Positions 25,232 to 35,189 of a stretch of DNA of 64,000 nt are shown here, in pieces. Position numbers and translations under genes: made by a program. Each line of letters opens with the position of its first letter. The stretch's first letter is position 1. The stretch covers positions 38,212,676 through 38,276,675 of the forward strand of contig CM049311.1 in NCBI GenBank assembly GCA_026874595.1, given 5' to 3'. The notes beneath the pieces were generated by a model, which made no database searches, was not told the origin of the DNA, and saw only the letters and a program-made list of their open reading frames with translations. The DNA comes from Sipunculus nudus. Lineage: Eukaryota; Annelida; Sipuncula; Golfingiida; Sipunculidae.

Positions 25232-25322
25232 ACCTAAAATCAGTCAGGAGATCCAGTTCATTTCGCACAGACCTAGCATTTATCAAACAGAAAGAAAGGG
25301 GATGAAAAATCGCGTTTATCAT
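25232..25322 (-). pseudogene. Non-LTR retrotransposon endonuclease, N-terminal fragment
   Basis: Minus-strand frame reads FCLINARSVRNELDLLTDFR, the highly characteristic LNARSVRNKLD start of the APE endonuclease in CR1/Jockey-like LINE ORF2. It is cut by the family B element on its left. Bases to about 25665 may be further 5' LINE sequence but show no recognisable domain. Confidence 0.65.
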
Positions 25323-25664
25323 GACAATGACTATTATTACTTCTATTTGTGATTCTAACCGGGATATTCCTAAATCTTGTTATACCAGTAGCGGCCCCTC
25401 TATGGCTAGCCGGAATTCTGTTCATTTTGATAGAGATCGACGTAACTTACTCATAACTTCTGCTGGTAATTTCAAGTCCGCAGCAGTCACTGATTCTCTG
25501 ACGCTCCTCAGGAATATGGTGATATTTGATGTAATACGTTTCGCAGTGGCACTGTCGCATAATGAAACCGTGATCCAAACCCCACGAGCAATAGTCCGCC
25601 GTGTAGGTTAGAGGTAACACTTGAGTGAACGTGAATAATATCGTCGAAAATCCATTCATGGTCA

Positions 25665-25944
25665 CAGCTCAAATTCTCGGGAAATTTTAGATGAAAACAT
25701 AAATACTAAAGCCCTGGTAGGGCTATATGGCAACCCATGCCATCAATCCTTAGTTATGTAAGGGTTTGGTTCCTTTTCGTCCTAAATTGACTGTTTCAAG
25801 GGAGATAAACGGACGGTGGCTCGTATAGGACACACAGGAAATTGGTTTTATCTTGTTCCCACTCGATAATTATCCCGTTCCTACGCGATAGTGTCTACGC
25901 GATAGAATCTCGTTCGCACGCGATACATACATATACATATATAT

Positions 25945-26015
<71 letters not shown>

Positions 26016-26340
26016 GACAATACAGTAAGACCTGCATCTTAAATCTTTAAGGCATGTTCATATTTCTCTACATTGGAATAAGATTGAGGTCGATTTAATT
26101 GCAAACATATGGATCGGGCATTTAAACGCTGAGACCTTAAAGCGTGCAACAGCAACCCTTACGACACTAATTGGCCATGTTTGCTTAGAGAATGTGTGGA
26201 CGGGGTTAAAGGAGTAGGGATATAACATATGCCAAACTAAATTTTCATACTATCAGATGCAAAACTGAAACATTATTGAGGAAAGATCTGAGGGGGGGAA
26301 ATTGAGCAATTTGCTCATAATCGCCATTTAAAAAAAAACA
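25665..26340. repeat. No gene; CGCGATA-type short repeats and a long (TA)n tract
   Basis: Around 25855-25925 several phrases end in CGCGATA (for example TACGCGATAGTGTC, CACGCGATACAT). A near-pure (TA)n run spans about 25926-26012. Nothing coding was recognised. Confidence 0.5.
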
Positions 26341-26357
26341 ATATATTCCCCGAAAGA

Positions 26358-26717
26358 GTGTGGGGAAAAAGGTACTTGGTGGCTCACTACCTCCCCTTGA
26401 AAAGAGAGAGACTCTCTACAAGGAAGCAAAAAGAACCAGACATGTTTTATGACAACCAGGAAGAATGGGCAGATTTTAAGGTTTATTTTGAAACCATTGC
26501 GGAGTGGAATGGCTGGACGGAAGCCGAGAAGGCCTTGCAACTGGCTACATGTCTGTGGGGTAAAGCACAGAGGATACTTAGTGAAGTATCTGTGGAGAAA
26601 CGGCATGATTACTCGGCCTTAAAGGATGCTTTGGCTAAAAGGTTTTGTCCACCTGGCAAAGAGAGAGCGTTTCGGGCGAGGTTCTGCGAGCGTATTAGAG
26701 ACACTAAAGAAACCTAA
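26358..26717 (+). pseudogene. Gypsy gag fragment
   Basis: Frame with EWADFKVYFETIAEWNGWT, EKALQLATCLWGKAQ and ALKDALAKRFCPPGKERAF, the typical capsid-domain pattern of gypsy Gag (W..YF..A..N.W....KA..LA..L.G.A). It ends shortly after the junction near 26700 where the frame shifts into integrase-tail sequence. Confidence 0.65.
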
Positions 26718-26961
26718 ATGGACAACAGAAGTGAGGTCTCTCGTCTTGCGCAGAGGGCATACCCAGCGTTTGGCTGTGATGTCAGCTCGTTCGAAGCCGA
26801 AAGTGGTCCATGTGGATCAATTGAGACTGTATCCACAGGGGAACGACGGAGAAGACCCTGTAGATTGGAGCAAACCATCCTACGACCAAGTGGTGCTTGA
26901 ACAAGAGATGAGTGGAGATGAATCCGACCTGGGCTCGGAGTCGGGCGATGAGTTCATGTGA
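26695..26961 (+). pseudogene. Gypsy integrase C-terminal tail fused behind gag
   Basis: In the frame offset from gag, LKKPKW...KPKVVHVDQLRLYP is followed by an acidic tail (DESDLGSESGDEFM) and a stop. The KVVHVDxLxxY motif is the usual C-terminus of gypsy integrases. The direct gag-to-integrase junction indicates a large internal deletion. Confidence 0.55.
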
Positions 26962-27397
26962 TAGGGAGACTCCCATTAGTCCTAAAGAGGTCAACGTGAG
27001 AGATGCGTGAGAGGAGTTAGGGCGAGGTAAATGTTATTGGAAGCCTCTGGAACGCTTAGACTTATAGAGATTAGGGGCCTCCAGATCATAGTTGGTTCCT
27101 CTCTTATGTTGTAGACTTGTGATGATAGACTGGCAACCCTAGGAGAGTGACTGGCTGCAGAGACTGGGCTACCGCTGAGGATTAGGTCGGGAGTAAGGAT
27201 CCAGGATCCAGATGTGACTCAAGGAACACCATGGATCCGCATGGATGAGACACCCTTTGGAGTCACAAAGGACACTCGATGTGTTAAAAGCTGTTTTATG
27301 GACTTGTTTTATGTGTGAACTAATAATGTTAAATGAGTAATGTTATTTATTAGATGATTTCTGATCGGGGACGAACACTCTATAAAAAGGGGGGAGT

Positions 27398-27627
27398 TGT
27401 AGCGTATTTGGGGAAGGGACCGGGGAGGGGAGAGAGAGGCCAGTCCACACGGGACGTTGAGGTAACGCACTAGTGAGCCAGGAGACGGGTTGAGGAACGC
27501 AGGCAGCTCAAGACAAACTGTTTTGGTGGACATGTGTAGTGAGGTAGACGACAGAGCAGGCTGCTGTGGAGCAGCTGTGTACTTGATAAGCTAGGTATTA
27601 TGTTGTTGCATTAAACTTATTGTTACA
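27398..27627 (+). repeat. Probable 3' LTR of the gypsy remnant
   Basis: Begins TGTAGC directly after a purine tract and ends near GTTACA, giving imperfect short inverted termini. ATTAAA near 27610 could be its polyadenylation signal. There is no second copy in the window to confirm the ends. Confidence 0.45.
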
Positions 27628-27639
27628 GTTGATCTGTGG

Positions 27640-28815
27640 TGGTTGTTTCTGCCTTCGCCAAGAACCCCCCCCCCCCCCCCCATAATTTCGTTCAGCCCGA
27701 GTTATCGTCCAGCCAGATGGCTTACGAGGATATGTACCTTCCCAGGAATTAAAGAATAGGCTTGGGAAGTCGGTAACAAGGTACACCCCCTTAGCCTACA
27801 ATGAAGTTTTTGCTGTAAGCTTTTCAAACAAAGACATAGCACAAAGCGACAGGTTGTTTTTCTTAACCCTAAACTAAAATATGTAAGAATTTCCTGGAAT
27901 ATAAAATACAAAGGGACATGTACTCTGAAATTTAGAAAGCATTCAGTGCATCCACGTCCATGGCCGAACCACCCACACTCTTATCTCAAATGGTTTTCTG
28001 GGTTCTTTTTGGGGTGATACGGGTTCTTTACGGAACCCTTTGTGACAACAGAACATCAAGGTACCTATATCGGTTTTAAAGGTTTCTAAAGCCTTCTTTG
28101 ACACCAATGAGGGTTCGTTATACTGCAAATATGGGGTTCTTTGAAGAATCAGGAGATGTATGAATTATTCATATTGAGATTTACAGAAAAGAATACAATA
28201 TATTTAATATATTAAACTACAACAGGTTATTATGATCAATATAATTATTTCAATAAAATCAATAATCTTTTTCTTTTTTACCCCAGGAATTTATATAAAG
28301 TTTTTTAACTGTGTTATATGTACATAGTAATAAACTGATCCAATTAGCCAATCACAAGGCAGTGGATTTTAAACTGCCTTCTACAGCTAGTATTAAAATG
28401 GGGGTTAATTGAGTTATTCTCTCCCTTGGAATCGAGCAGTGGACCTTGAAGGCTGACGCAGCCCTCTGTGGCAGCCAGGGTATAGCTTTATTCACCAGGG
28501 TCGGTTAAGCCTGTGTCTACTACCTGGTGCGGCCACCAACTTAAAGCAGCAGTCATTAATTTTTTTCTAGCTGGGTATGTACATTTCCTACCTCATATTT
28601 AACTAAATCAGAAACATTACAGTTTTGATCATTTGAGAGATTAGAGTTTAAATTATATTTCAGTTAAACAGTGTTATTTTATTTCCTTTAATTATGCACA
28701 CACTGTTCAGTCCCCATTTCCCCCCAGAATTAGAAAGCAAACTACACTACAACAGGCGCGTGGACCTAAGACCAGGCGGACCCTACCCTTCAGCGACTGG
28801 CTGTATAGTAAAAGG
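27640..28815. other. Gene-free stretch with GGTTCTTT-rich repeat
   Basis: After a C15 run near 27666, the segment 27960-28145 contains GGGTTCTTT three times and related phrases. The inverted counterpart (AAAGAACC) is clustered at 34110-34370. The rest shows no coding sequence. Confidence 0.4.
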
Positions 28816-28822
28816 GGTGTAG

Positions 28823-30842
28823 GACAAAGGCCCACCCTGACAAAAGCCCACCCAGACAAAAGCCCACCGGACAAAAGCCCACCCCAAAAAGTGCAGATCT
28901 GGACAAAAGCCCACCCATGACTTAAATATATAATTAAATAATTTTACAATGTTCTTCTAAAGTTTTTTTTAAATACTACTGTATCATTTTCTAAATGTAT
29001 ATAACATTTTTTATATTAATGATTTAATTAAATAATAATATAATTATATAATTTTACAATGTTTTTCTAAAGTTTTTTTAAATACTACTACTTCATTTTC
29101 TAAATGTATAAAACATTTTTTATATTAATGATTTTAATATGTTACATATTTTATTAGTTTATGTGTTCATATACATGCTTATATATTTATTATGAAGTTA
29201 TCTGTGTTATATGTCTGTGTAGCTTGATAAAACATATATATATAAGTATATATATATATATGTGTATATATATGTTATATTTATATTTTTTATAGATCAT
29301 TTAATAGATCAATATATAATATTGTTGAATATGCCCTGCGAGTATTTCGCACATTCAAAACACGGTACTAAGGACACAAGAGCAGCTTTAAAAACGAGAA
29401 ATACAGAAACAGCATCACGTTCAGCCAGTATGTATGGACCCTGAAGGACGAAAAAAAAACCATATGCCATCAGTTGGAAAATACTCGCGAAACGCAGGGC
29501 ATATTCAACCACTACTAAGAAATGTAATTTATGCAACACGGAGAAATATTTCATCATACGAGACCGTAACAGAGCACATTAACTAATAGAAGCAAACTGA
29601 CCTCCACATGTAAACACAGGGCCAAGCACCTGCTGTGTAATATCAAGTAATCCTACAAATCCCCACCAAATAAACACAACAGCTACCTGGACCACGAAAA
29701 CCTTAACGAACCCAATAACCCAAGCTTAATCCAGCTAATTTAAACGGACAAATTTCACACATTATCATTTCAGATTGTACCTGAGGAGAGGGCCGGCTAG
29801 CAAGCTGAACCCACAAAACAGTACTGTAGTGCATCATGAAATGAAGCAAACTATACACATAGTATAATATTATTAATGCTCCCCGTACGGTAGAGCATTT
29901 TCACTGTGATGTATTGAACCTTAATGTATTATATTGATTATATTCATGTATATATATATATATTATATTGTATATATATAATATATAATGGTGTATATTT
30001 CCTGCAAATACAATAATGTGAATAGGCTAAGCAGTTATAATATAAATTATTTGTTAATCATAATAATATAATTTATATTTTAATTATAATTATATATAAT
30101 CTTGATCATTAAGTTCAACACAGGCTCATATACCACACACAGGGGAATGTGACACCAATCTCTTGAGCAATAATCAGGGTAATGAGCTAGCTAGTTTCTG
30201 ATGCGGGTCTCCACAGCTAAAGTTGTGCAATCAAAACAAACACAAACATCAAAGAGATTACCTGGGGTTCTCCTAAACTATTAACTTCATAGTTAAAAGA
30301 AATGTTAAATATATTTTATATATAATATATTATATATTATAAAATAATATAATCATAAAAGAATGATAATTGTACAAAGCGTATATACATGTAATTAAAA
30401 ATCCAATATATTATACATGTATATTTAAGTAAAATTACTATATTAATTATAATTAATATAGAATATTAATATATAATATAATGTATATATATTTCCTGAA
30501 AAAACAATAATAGTAGTGGGTTTTTAGGTAATAGGTATAACATACACTTAAGTTATATATATATATATACTTTTTATATCTGTTTTAGCAGGTTGCAGAC
30601 AGATATATAACAGATATATAAGCATGTATATGAGCACATAAACATATACAATACTTGCCTTTAGTATAAAAAGTGTTATATAAATGATAGAGTAGTATCA
30701 AAACAGAAAAACATCGCAAAATCATTTAGTTTTATATTTTAGTCAAGGGTGGGCTTTTGATCATGGAGGTCTGCGCACTTTTAGGGGTGGGCTTTTTTCC
30801 GGTGGGCTTTTGTCTGGGTGGGATTTTGTCTGTCGCCCCCGT
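28823..30842. mobile_element. 2-kb AT-rich element with GACAAAAGCCCACC terminal inverted repeats
   Basis: The left arm (28823-28920) has four to five tandem units of GACAAAAGCCCACC and an AAAAAGTGCAGATCTGG block. The right arm (30745-30840) is the inverted equivalent. The interior is very AT-rich, with a 110-bp tandem duplication (from about 28930 and 29040) and an internal inverted repeat (29323-29350 versus 29480-29516, core GAATATGCCCTGCG). No intact frame was found. The superfamily is unknown, and I could not settle a target duplication. Confidence 0.55.
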
Positions 30843-31069
30843 TGACAGAAAGCAATCTGGGTCAAATACACTGCAGCTTTTTCATTCTGCAGTCCCCTGC
30901 TTTAGCTCCAGGCAGTTTTTACAAATCGAAATCATGTTTGTACTCAGAATTTCTGTTCATTATACATCACAACCTTAAGAACAAATTTGCAAAAGCTCGA
31001 CCAAAGATAAATTTAATTTTTTTTGCAGAATGAGATGACACTGTCATATTATTTCCAAGGCGAACACAG

Positions 31070-31809
31070 GAACTACAATCTGGAGTAGATAGCATAGCAG
31101 AATGGTTTGCTAAAAACCGACTTGCAGTCAATATTGAAAAGACATATCCTTTATTGTTTAGATCACGTCATATGCAGAGTAATAGTGTTTAATACTTATT
31201 TCTTGTATTAAATGAATATTTAAATTGAGCAGAGCAAACCGAACAGATATCAAGTGCATCATCTTCTAAAATCGGTGCATTATTCAGAATCAGCAGATTC
31301 CCACCTATAAGGATGTACTTCTTAAGATCTATAAGGGCCTGATTCAGCCAACTGTTGACTATGGCATGACGATATGGGGGGTAACAACTGCTTATTTATT
31401 TTAACAAAATGCAGAAATTTCATAATTGTGCCCGTTCGTATTATCAGCCAAGTATTTGATTATGAATGTAATGTTAATGACCTTAGAATAATGCTGGGTA
31501 TATTCAATCATTAGAAGAACGACGCAAATGCCTTACCTGCTTGTTGGTTTTCAAACGTTTAAACAATAAGTACCCTTCATACATAACTGACCAATTCACA
31601 TATATACGCGGAGTGTACATACATATTGCACCAGGTCACATTCGACAGGGGCACTCCGTTTACCGATGACCCGGACAGACTATTTAAGAAATTCATTTAA
31701 ATTCATGGGCCCCAAACTATGGAATAGTCTACAAATAGAAACTAAAGAAGACCTTTCCCTACATACATTTAAGAAACGCATCAAGCACTTGATATCAGAG
31801 GGTCACTAA
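31070..31809 (+). pseudogene. Non-LTR retrotransposon ORF2 C-terminal fragment
   Basis: Plus-strand pieces: ELQSGVDSIAEWFAKNRLAV followed by NIEKT...LLFRSR (end of the reverse transcriptase palm/thumb), KIGALFRISRFPP, and at 31705-31809 GPKLWNSLQIETKEDL ... FKKRIKHL and a stop, the usual GPKLWNSLP...FK..L end of CR1/Jockey-type ORF2. Several frameshifts and stops show it is dead. Confidence 0.65.
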
Positions 31810-32298
31810 CGAACATGTGACATCTAGAATTTCTACTGAAATCATCTGATATTTTAACTTATATTACATGTTGCACGCATGTACTCAATTTTACCTCATT
31901 TCATATTCTGATAGTTTTACAGCTATTGTCTTTTTAACCAGGGCCATGTGGATTCGAAGGTCAGGCTATGCCTGAATATGTCACCCTTTATAAACATTTG
32001 CTTATAAATAATAAATTTGCTGTTAATAAATAAGCGTTGCTGAAGATAAGTGCTGTCGAAACACATTCATACATGTAAGTAAAGTTATTAAAAACTTATT
32101 TCCATCATTATATGATGTAAATCATCAACCATTTTTTAAACTTTTTAGATAAATGATGTCATCATTGACACCATAGAAACGATGTGATTTTTAATTTAAT
32201 GGGTAAATATGCAAAGTTTCAAAGGAAATATAAATTCGGAGTAAAATCTCAGATAACAGCTGCAAAATAAAATAGAGAATTAACCATGAGGATTAATC

Positions 32299-32568
32299 AT
32301 GCTTAATTCTTATTACGTGACAACATATATACTATTTTTTACATTTGTAGGAGGCAGACAGCTGTGTGGCAACCAATCTTCAAAAAAGGGGAAGAACACC
32401 CGCTTAAATCTAAGACAGCATCTTTGGCCATGGACAGAGTTCTCATTGTGGAAGAAACAGACACCGATATCAGTTGCGGTATACCGTGTCCTTACTCTTT
32501 GCAGCCTAATTGTAGTTTTATACTGCGTGTATGTGATCAAATATAAGCTGCGTGTGCACTTAGAATAA
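32299..32568 (+). CDS. Unassigned 89-codon open frame, one predicted membrane segment
   Basis: Has a hydrophobic stretch near its C-terminus (VLTLCSLIVVLYCVYVI) flanked by basic residues, and an acceptor-like ACATTTGTAG before codon 18. No family recognised, and it sits among repeats. It could be a chance frame. Confidence 0.15.
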   Translation: MLNSYYVTTYILFFTFVGGRQLCGNQSSKKGKNTRLNLRQHLWPWTEFSLWKKQTPISVAVYRVLTLCSLIVVLYCVYVIKYKLRVHLE

Positions 32569-32836
32569 CGCTTATCATTACAAATTATCCTGAAATTTAA
32601 TATGGTCTTTTCTTCTAAGTCTGTTGTTGAGTTGAAATTAAAATTGTTGCATGAACGTGATCGAAAAAGATTAGAAATGACACATTGCATTAGATTTCCA
32701 TCTTGCACCAACGGACTAAAAAAAACAGGGCAAAGCTACACATGGTACTTCATTGACGGATAAACCGTCATGTTTTGCAAGTTTCAATTAATCTTCCTTG
32801 CATCATACCAACAATTCACTGCAGTCTCATATTTGT

Positions 32837-32974
32837 TGTAACGGGTTGACATGAAAGCGGACCGAACTGTCTCGCTAGTGAAGCGGTTGGTACGCCAGAC
32901 TTGTGCGCCACCGTTATGGGTTCGAATCCCGGATCGGCCCAATGTTTTCCCCTGAACAATTTGTCTTCGTTACA
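32837..32974 (+). repeat. 5' LTR of the TRIM, with tRNA-like core
   Basis: About 82 bases (32858-32939) can be drawn as a tRNA-like molecule: GGACCGA near the 5' side pairs with TCGGCCC at the 3' side with one mismatch, and GGGTTCGAATCCCG sits at the T-arm position. Whether pol III transcribes it is unknown. Confidence 0.65.
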
Positions 32975-33094
32975 AAACGGGGGCTCGTCCGGGATGACGG
33001 TAAAACTTTGTGGCCCAGGGAATAAGCTTACCAAAGTGTGACTTATGGGATAATTAGTCTTGTTCTGATAGCAGAACGCTTTTAAGAAGGGGTG

Positions 33095-33250
33095 TGTTAC
33101 GGTGTGCCATGAAAGCGGACCGAACTGTCTCGCTAGTGAAGCTTGCTTTACTGGCGAAGCGGTTGGTACGCCGGACTTGTGCGCCACCGTTATGGGTTCG
33201 AATTCCGGATCGGCCCAATGTTTTCCCCTGAATAATTTGTCTTCGTAACA
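33095..33250 (+). repeat. 3' LTR of the TRIM, with an 18-bp extra segment
   Basis: Matches the 5' LTR closely but contains roughly 18 extra bases between AGTGAAGC and GGTTGGTACG, and GAATTCC instead of GAATCCC in the B-box-like motif. The differences show the two ends have diverged since insertion, or that the LTRs are polymorphic. Confidence 0.65.
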
Positions 33251-33257
33251 TTGTTCA

Positions 33258-33860
33258 ATGATCAAATTGAGCAAACAGAGTCCATATAGCGTATATATAT
33301 ATATGCTGAGGATGGTCAGATACGAAAATGCTAATGAATATCTGGCTGAATCACGCTTGCCTGCATTTATAAATAAATGGGCTTCCGGCTGTGCCAGCCA
33401 GTGTTTTTTCACCTCCATTTACACGAGAAACTGCTTGCATTGGCGATATCCCGCATTAAAAACACAATGCAGCTCCTTAAACATTGTATATACTGTGTTG
33501 CTGTGCTCAGGATGCATAGTCACTTGGCAATGGGTCTTAATTCATGACACATTTTCACTTCGGAAGGGTAATGTTTTCATGGACACATTAATTAATTTAG
33601 AAATATTTCAACAACCTGATGATCCGTATGAAGTTGAACTTATTAACAGATCGAAACCATGCTTAATATTTTTTCTCCTGTCAAGGAAACAAAAAATATA
33701 TAAAGATATATGCTCCTTGAGTCAGAAGTTTCTTTCATATTGCTATTGTAATAATTCACATAAACACACTATGTTTGAACTATGTTTATATTTACATACT
33801 ATATTAGTTAACATGTTTGAAGGTTTTGTTATAAACAGGAATTGCTTGACTGTAAGCTAG
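33258..33860 (+). CDS. Unassigned 200-codon open frame beside the TRIM
   Basis: An uninterrupted frame of this length is unusual for AT-rich noncoding DNA. The product is Cys-, Phe- and Ile-rich with several hydrophobic stretches (for example IVYTVLLCSGCIVTWQWVLI) and no motif I recognise. It starts eight bases after the TRIM and no splice context is evident. It may be an exapted or degenerate transposon frame, or chance. Confidence 0.2.
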   Translation: MIKLSKQSPYSVYIYMLRMVRYENANEYLAESRLPAFINKWASGCASQCFFTSIYTRNCLHWRYPALKTQCSSLNIVYTVLLCSGCIVTWQWVLIHDTFSLRKGNVFMDTLINLEIFQQPDDPYEVELINRSKPCLIFFLLSRKQKIYKDICSLSQKFLSYCYCNNSHKHTMFELCLYLHTILVNMFEGFVINRNCLTVS

Positions 33861-34099
33861 TTGAATGATTTTAAACCATTCCTGTATTTTGTATCTCCTT
33901 CACTTGTTTTAAGTCACTTTTATTGGAAGGAGTACTTTGATGATGCCATCTTTATTTCACGTATTAGAAATCATATAGACATTGAGTCACATTAAAAAAA
34001 ATATTTACTGATATACATTGTAGTTGCTTATAAATGTAAACTTCAGAAACTAACTGAAAATAAACCCCTGATAAGAATACAATCTCCGTGTTATTTTGG

Positions 34100-34375
34100 T
34101 ATTTTGCTATATTTTATGGAAACCTGAGACACCTGAAAAAAAACAAAGAACCATATAACGATCATAAAATGGACCATTTAAGAACCCCATTAAGAACCTT
34201 AAAGATACCTAAAAAGAACCAAAAAAAACCTTTTAATAACCCTAAAGAATCCTTTGATTGTAATGCAAAGGTTCTTGAAGGATCTCTGAAGAACCATTCA
34301 AGAAACCTTCACAAGGTTCTTTAAAAGAACCCCTGGATACGGCTCTTTAAAGAACCCGTAGAAGTTCTGCTATTG
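34100..34375. repeat. AAAGAACC-rich repeat cluster
   Basis: Multiple AAGAACC / GGTTCTT phrases within 270 bases, with local inverted pairs (AAGGTTCTTTAAAAGAACCC near 34315). It is the opposite-orientation counterpart of 27960-28145. Confidence 0.5.
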
Positions 34376-34837
34376 GGACAAGCCAAAGATTCCTTAGACT
34401 GGCCTAGAGGTCTCATAATGAACCTTTCCTACCAAGAGTTCATTGCCTGCACCCTTGCACAAAGTTTTATCATCTTGAGGCAAATGTTGTAGTTACACTT
34501 CATTACAGGATCCACGCCAGATGTGCACTTGATTTATTGGATCCGTACAAACTATAAGCAATTGTACCTATATGTGAACGTCAGTATAAGTAACTTTTAT
34601 TCATGGAGTCAGATTAATACACACACATTGCCTATGTCGATCTGTCGTCTGTAAATAAAGAGATAATTCCTTGGACCTATTATAAAATTTGACCAGAAAA
34701 CTAACGCCGATCAAATCGTACACAGCCTGTTCGTTTTGACAAAACTTTTCTTATATCCACGTCAGTGACGTATTTGAATTATATATACAATGTATATATA
34801 AAGTTTATTGATTATATAATATTTTATTGTCCTACGC

Positions 34838-35046
34838 AGAAGCGGATGGGGGGGGGGGGGGAGAGGGGGTCCAGGGGTCCCCCTTTTAGACCGAAGCTAC
34901 CATTTTTAAGGGTTTCAGACTAATTTTGCGGCCAGGACCCCCCCCCCCCCCACTTCCCGGACCTGAGGACCTTTTTAAGGTTTTATCATAGTCCTCCTAG
35001 GTTGGACCCCTCCCCCTTTTCCTTAATCCTGGATCCGCCCCTGCTT
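34838..35046. mobile_element. Small inverted-repeat element, AGCGGATGGGG ... GGATCCGCCCCTGCT
   Basis: The edges mirror each other imperfectly (AGAAGCGGATGGGG versus CTGGATCCGCCCCTGCTT), with G13 and C14-C15 runs inside. A related fragment lies near 38630-38745. No coding content. The homopolymers make the exact length uncertain. Confidence 0.4.
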
Positions 35047-35189
35047 CGTATAATTATTACGTAATATATTAAGCCTTTTGAAAAGATAAATAATTTTTTT
35101 CTTTACCAAAAATAATAGTATACAGGACACGATGTCCCCCTCTCATATTGGTAATTTTTTAATATGCAAAGAGGACATTTTGAGGCACT

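Larger units (their letters stand above)
26358..27627 (+). mobile_element. Ty3/gypsy LTR retrotransposon remnant, internal deletion
   Basis: Gag-like sequence, the tail of integrase, a polypurine tract (AAAAAGGGGGGAG at about 27384-27396) and one LTR lie in the expected order. Protease, reverse transcriptase, RNase H and most of integrase are missing. No matching 5' LTR was seen upstream. It resembles a nonautonomous deletion derivative. Confidence 0.6.
32837..33250 (+). mobile_element. TRIM: miniature LTR retrotransposon with tRNA-like LTRs
   Basis: Two direct terminal repeats (32837-32974, 138 bp; 33095-33250, 156 bp) with TGTTACG/CGTAACA-type ends enclose only about 120 bp. Immediately inside the 5' repeat lies GGGGGCTCGTCCGGGAT (32979-32995), the primer-binding sequence complementary to tRNA-Pro used by many LTR elements. 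AAGAAGGGG directly before the 3' repeat serves as polypurine tract. A 4-bp TTGT duplication flanks the element (32833-32836 and 33251-33254). Each LTR holds a tRNA-like stretch with a B-box-like GGTTCGAAT(C/T)C. No coding capacity. Confidence 0.75.

Noticed and set aside
26718-26900. 60-codon frame starting MDNRSEVS
   Set aside because: Off-frame reading of the integrase tail of the gypsy remnant.
32858-32939. Functional tRNA gene
   Set aside because: The acceptor stem has a mismatch, the anticodon arm is poor, and the same sequence recurs in the second LTR; it is part of a retrotransposon terminal repeat.
32816-33418. 200-codon open frame on the minus strand
   Set aside because: It is the reverse reading of the two TRIM LTRs; the same peptide block appears twice because the LTR appears twice. 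It is not a gene.
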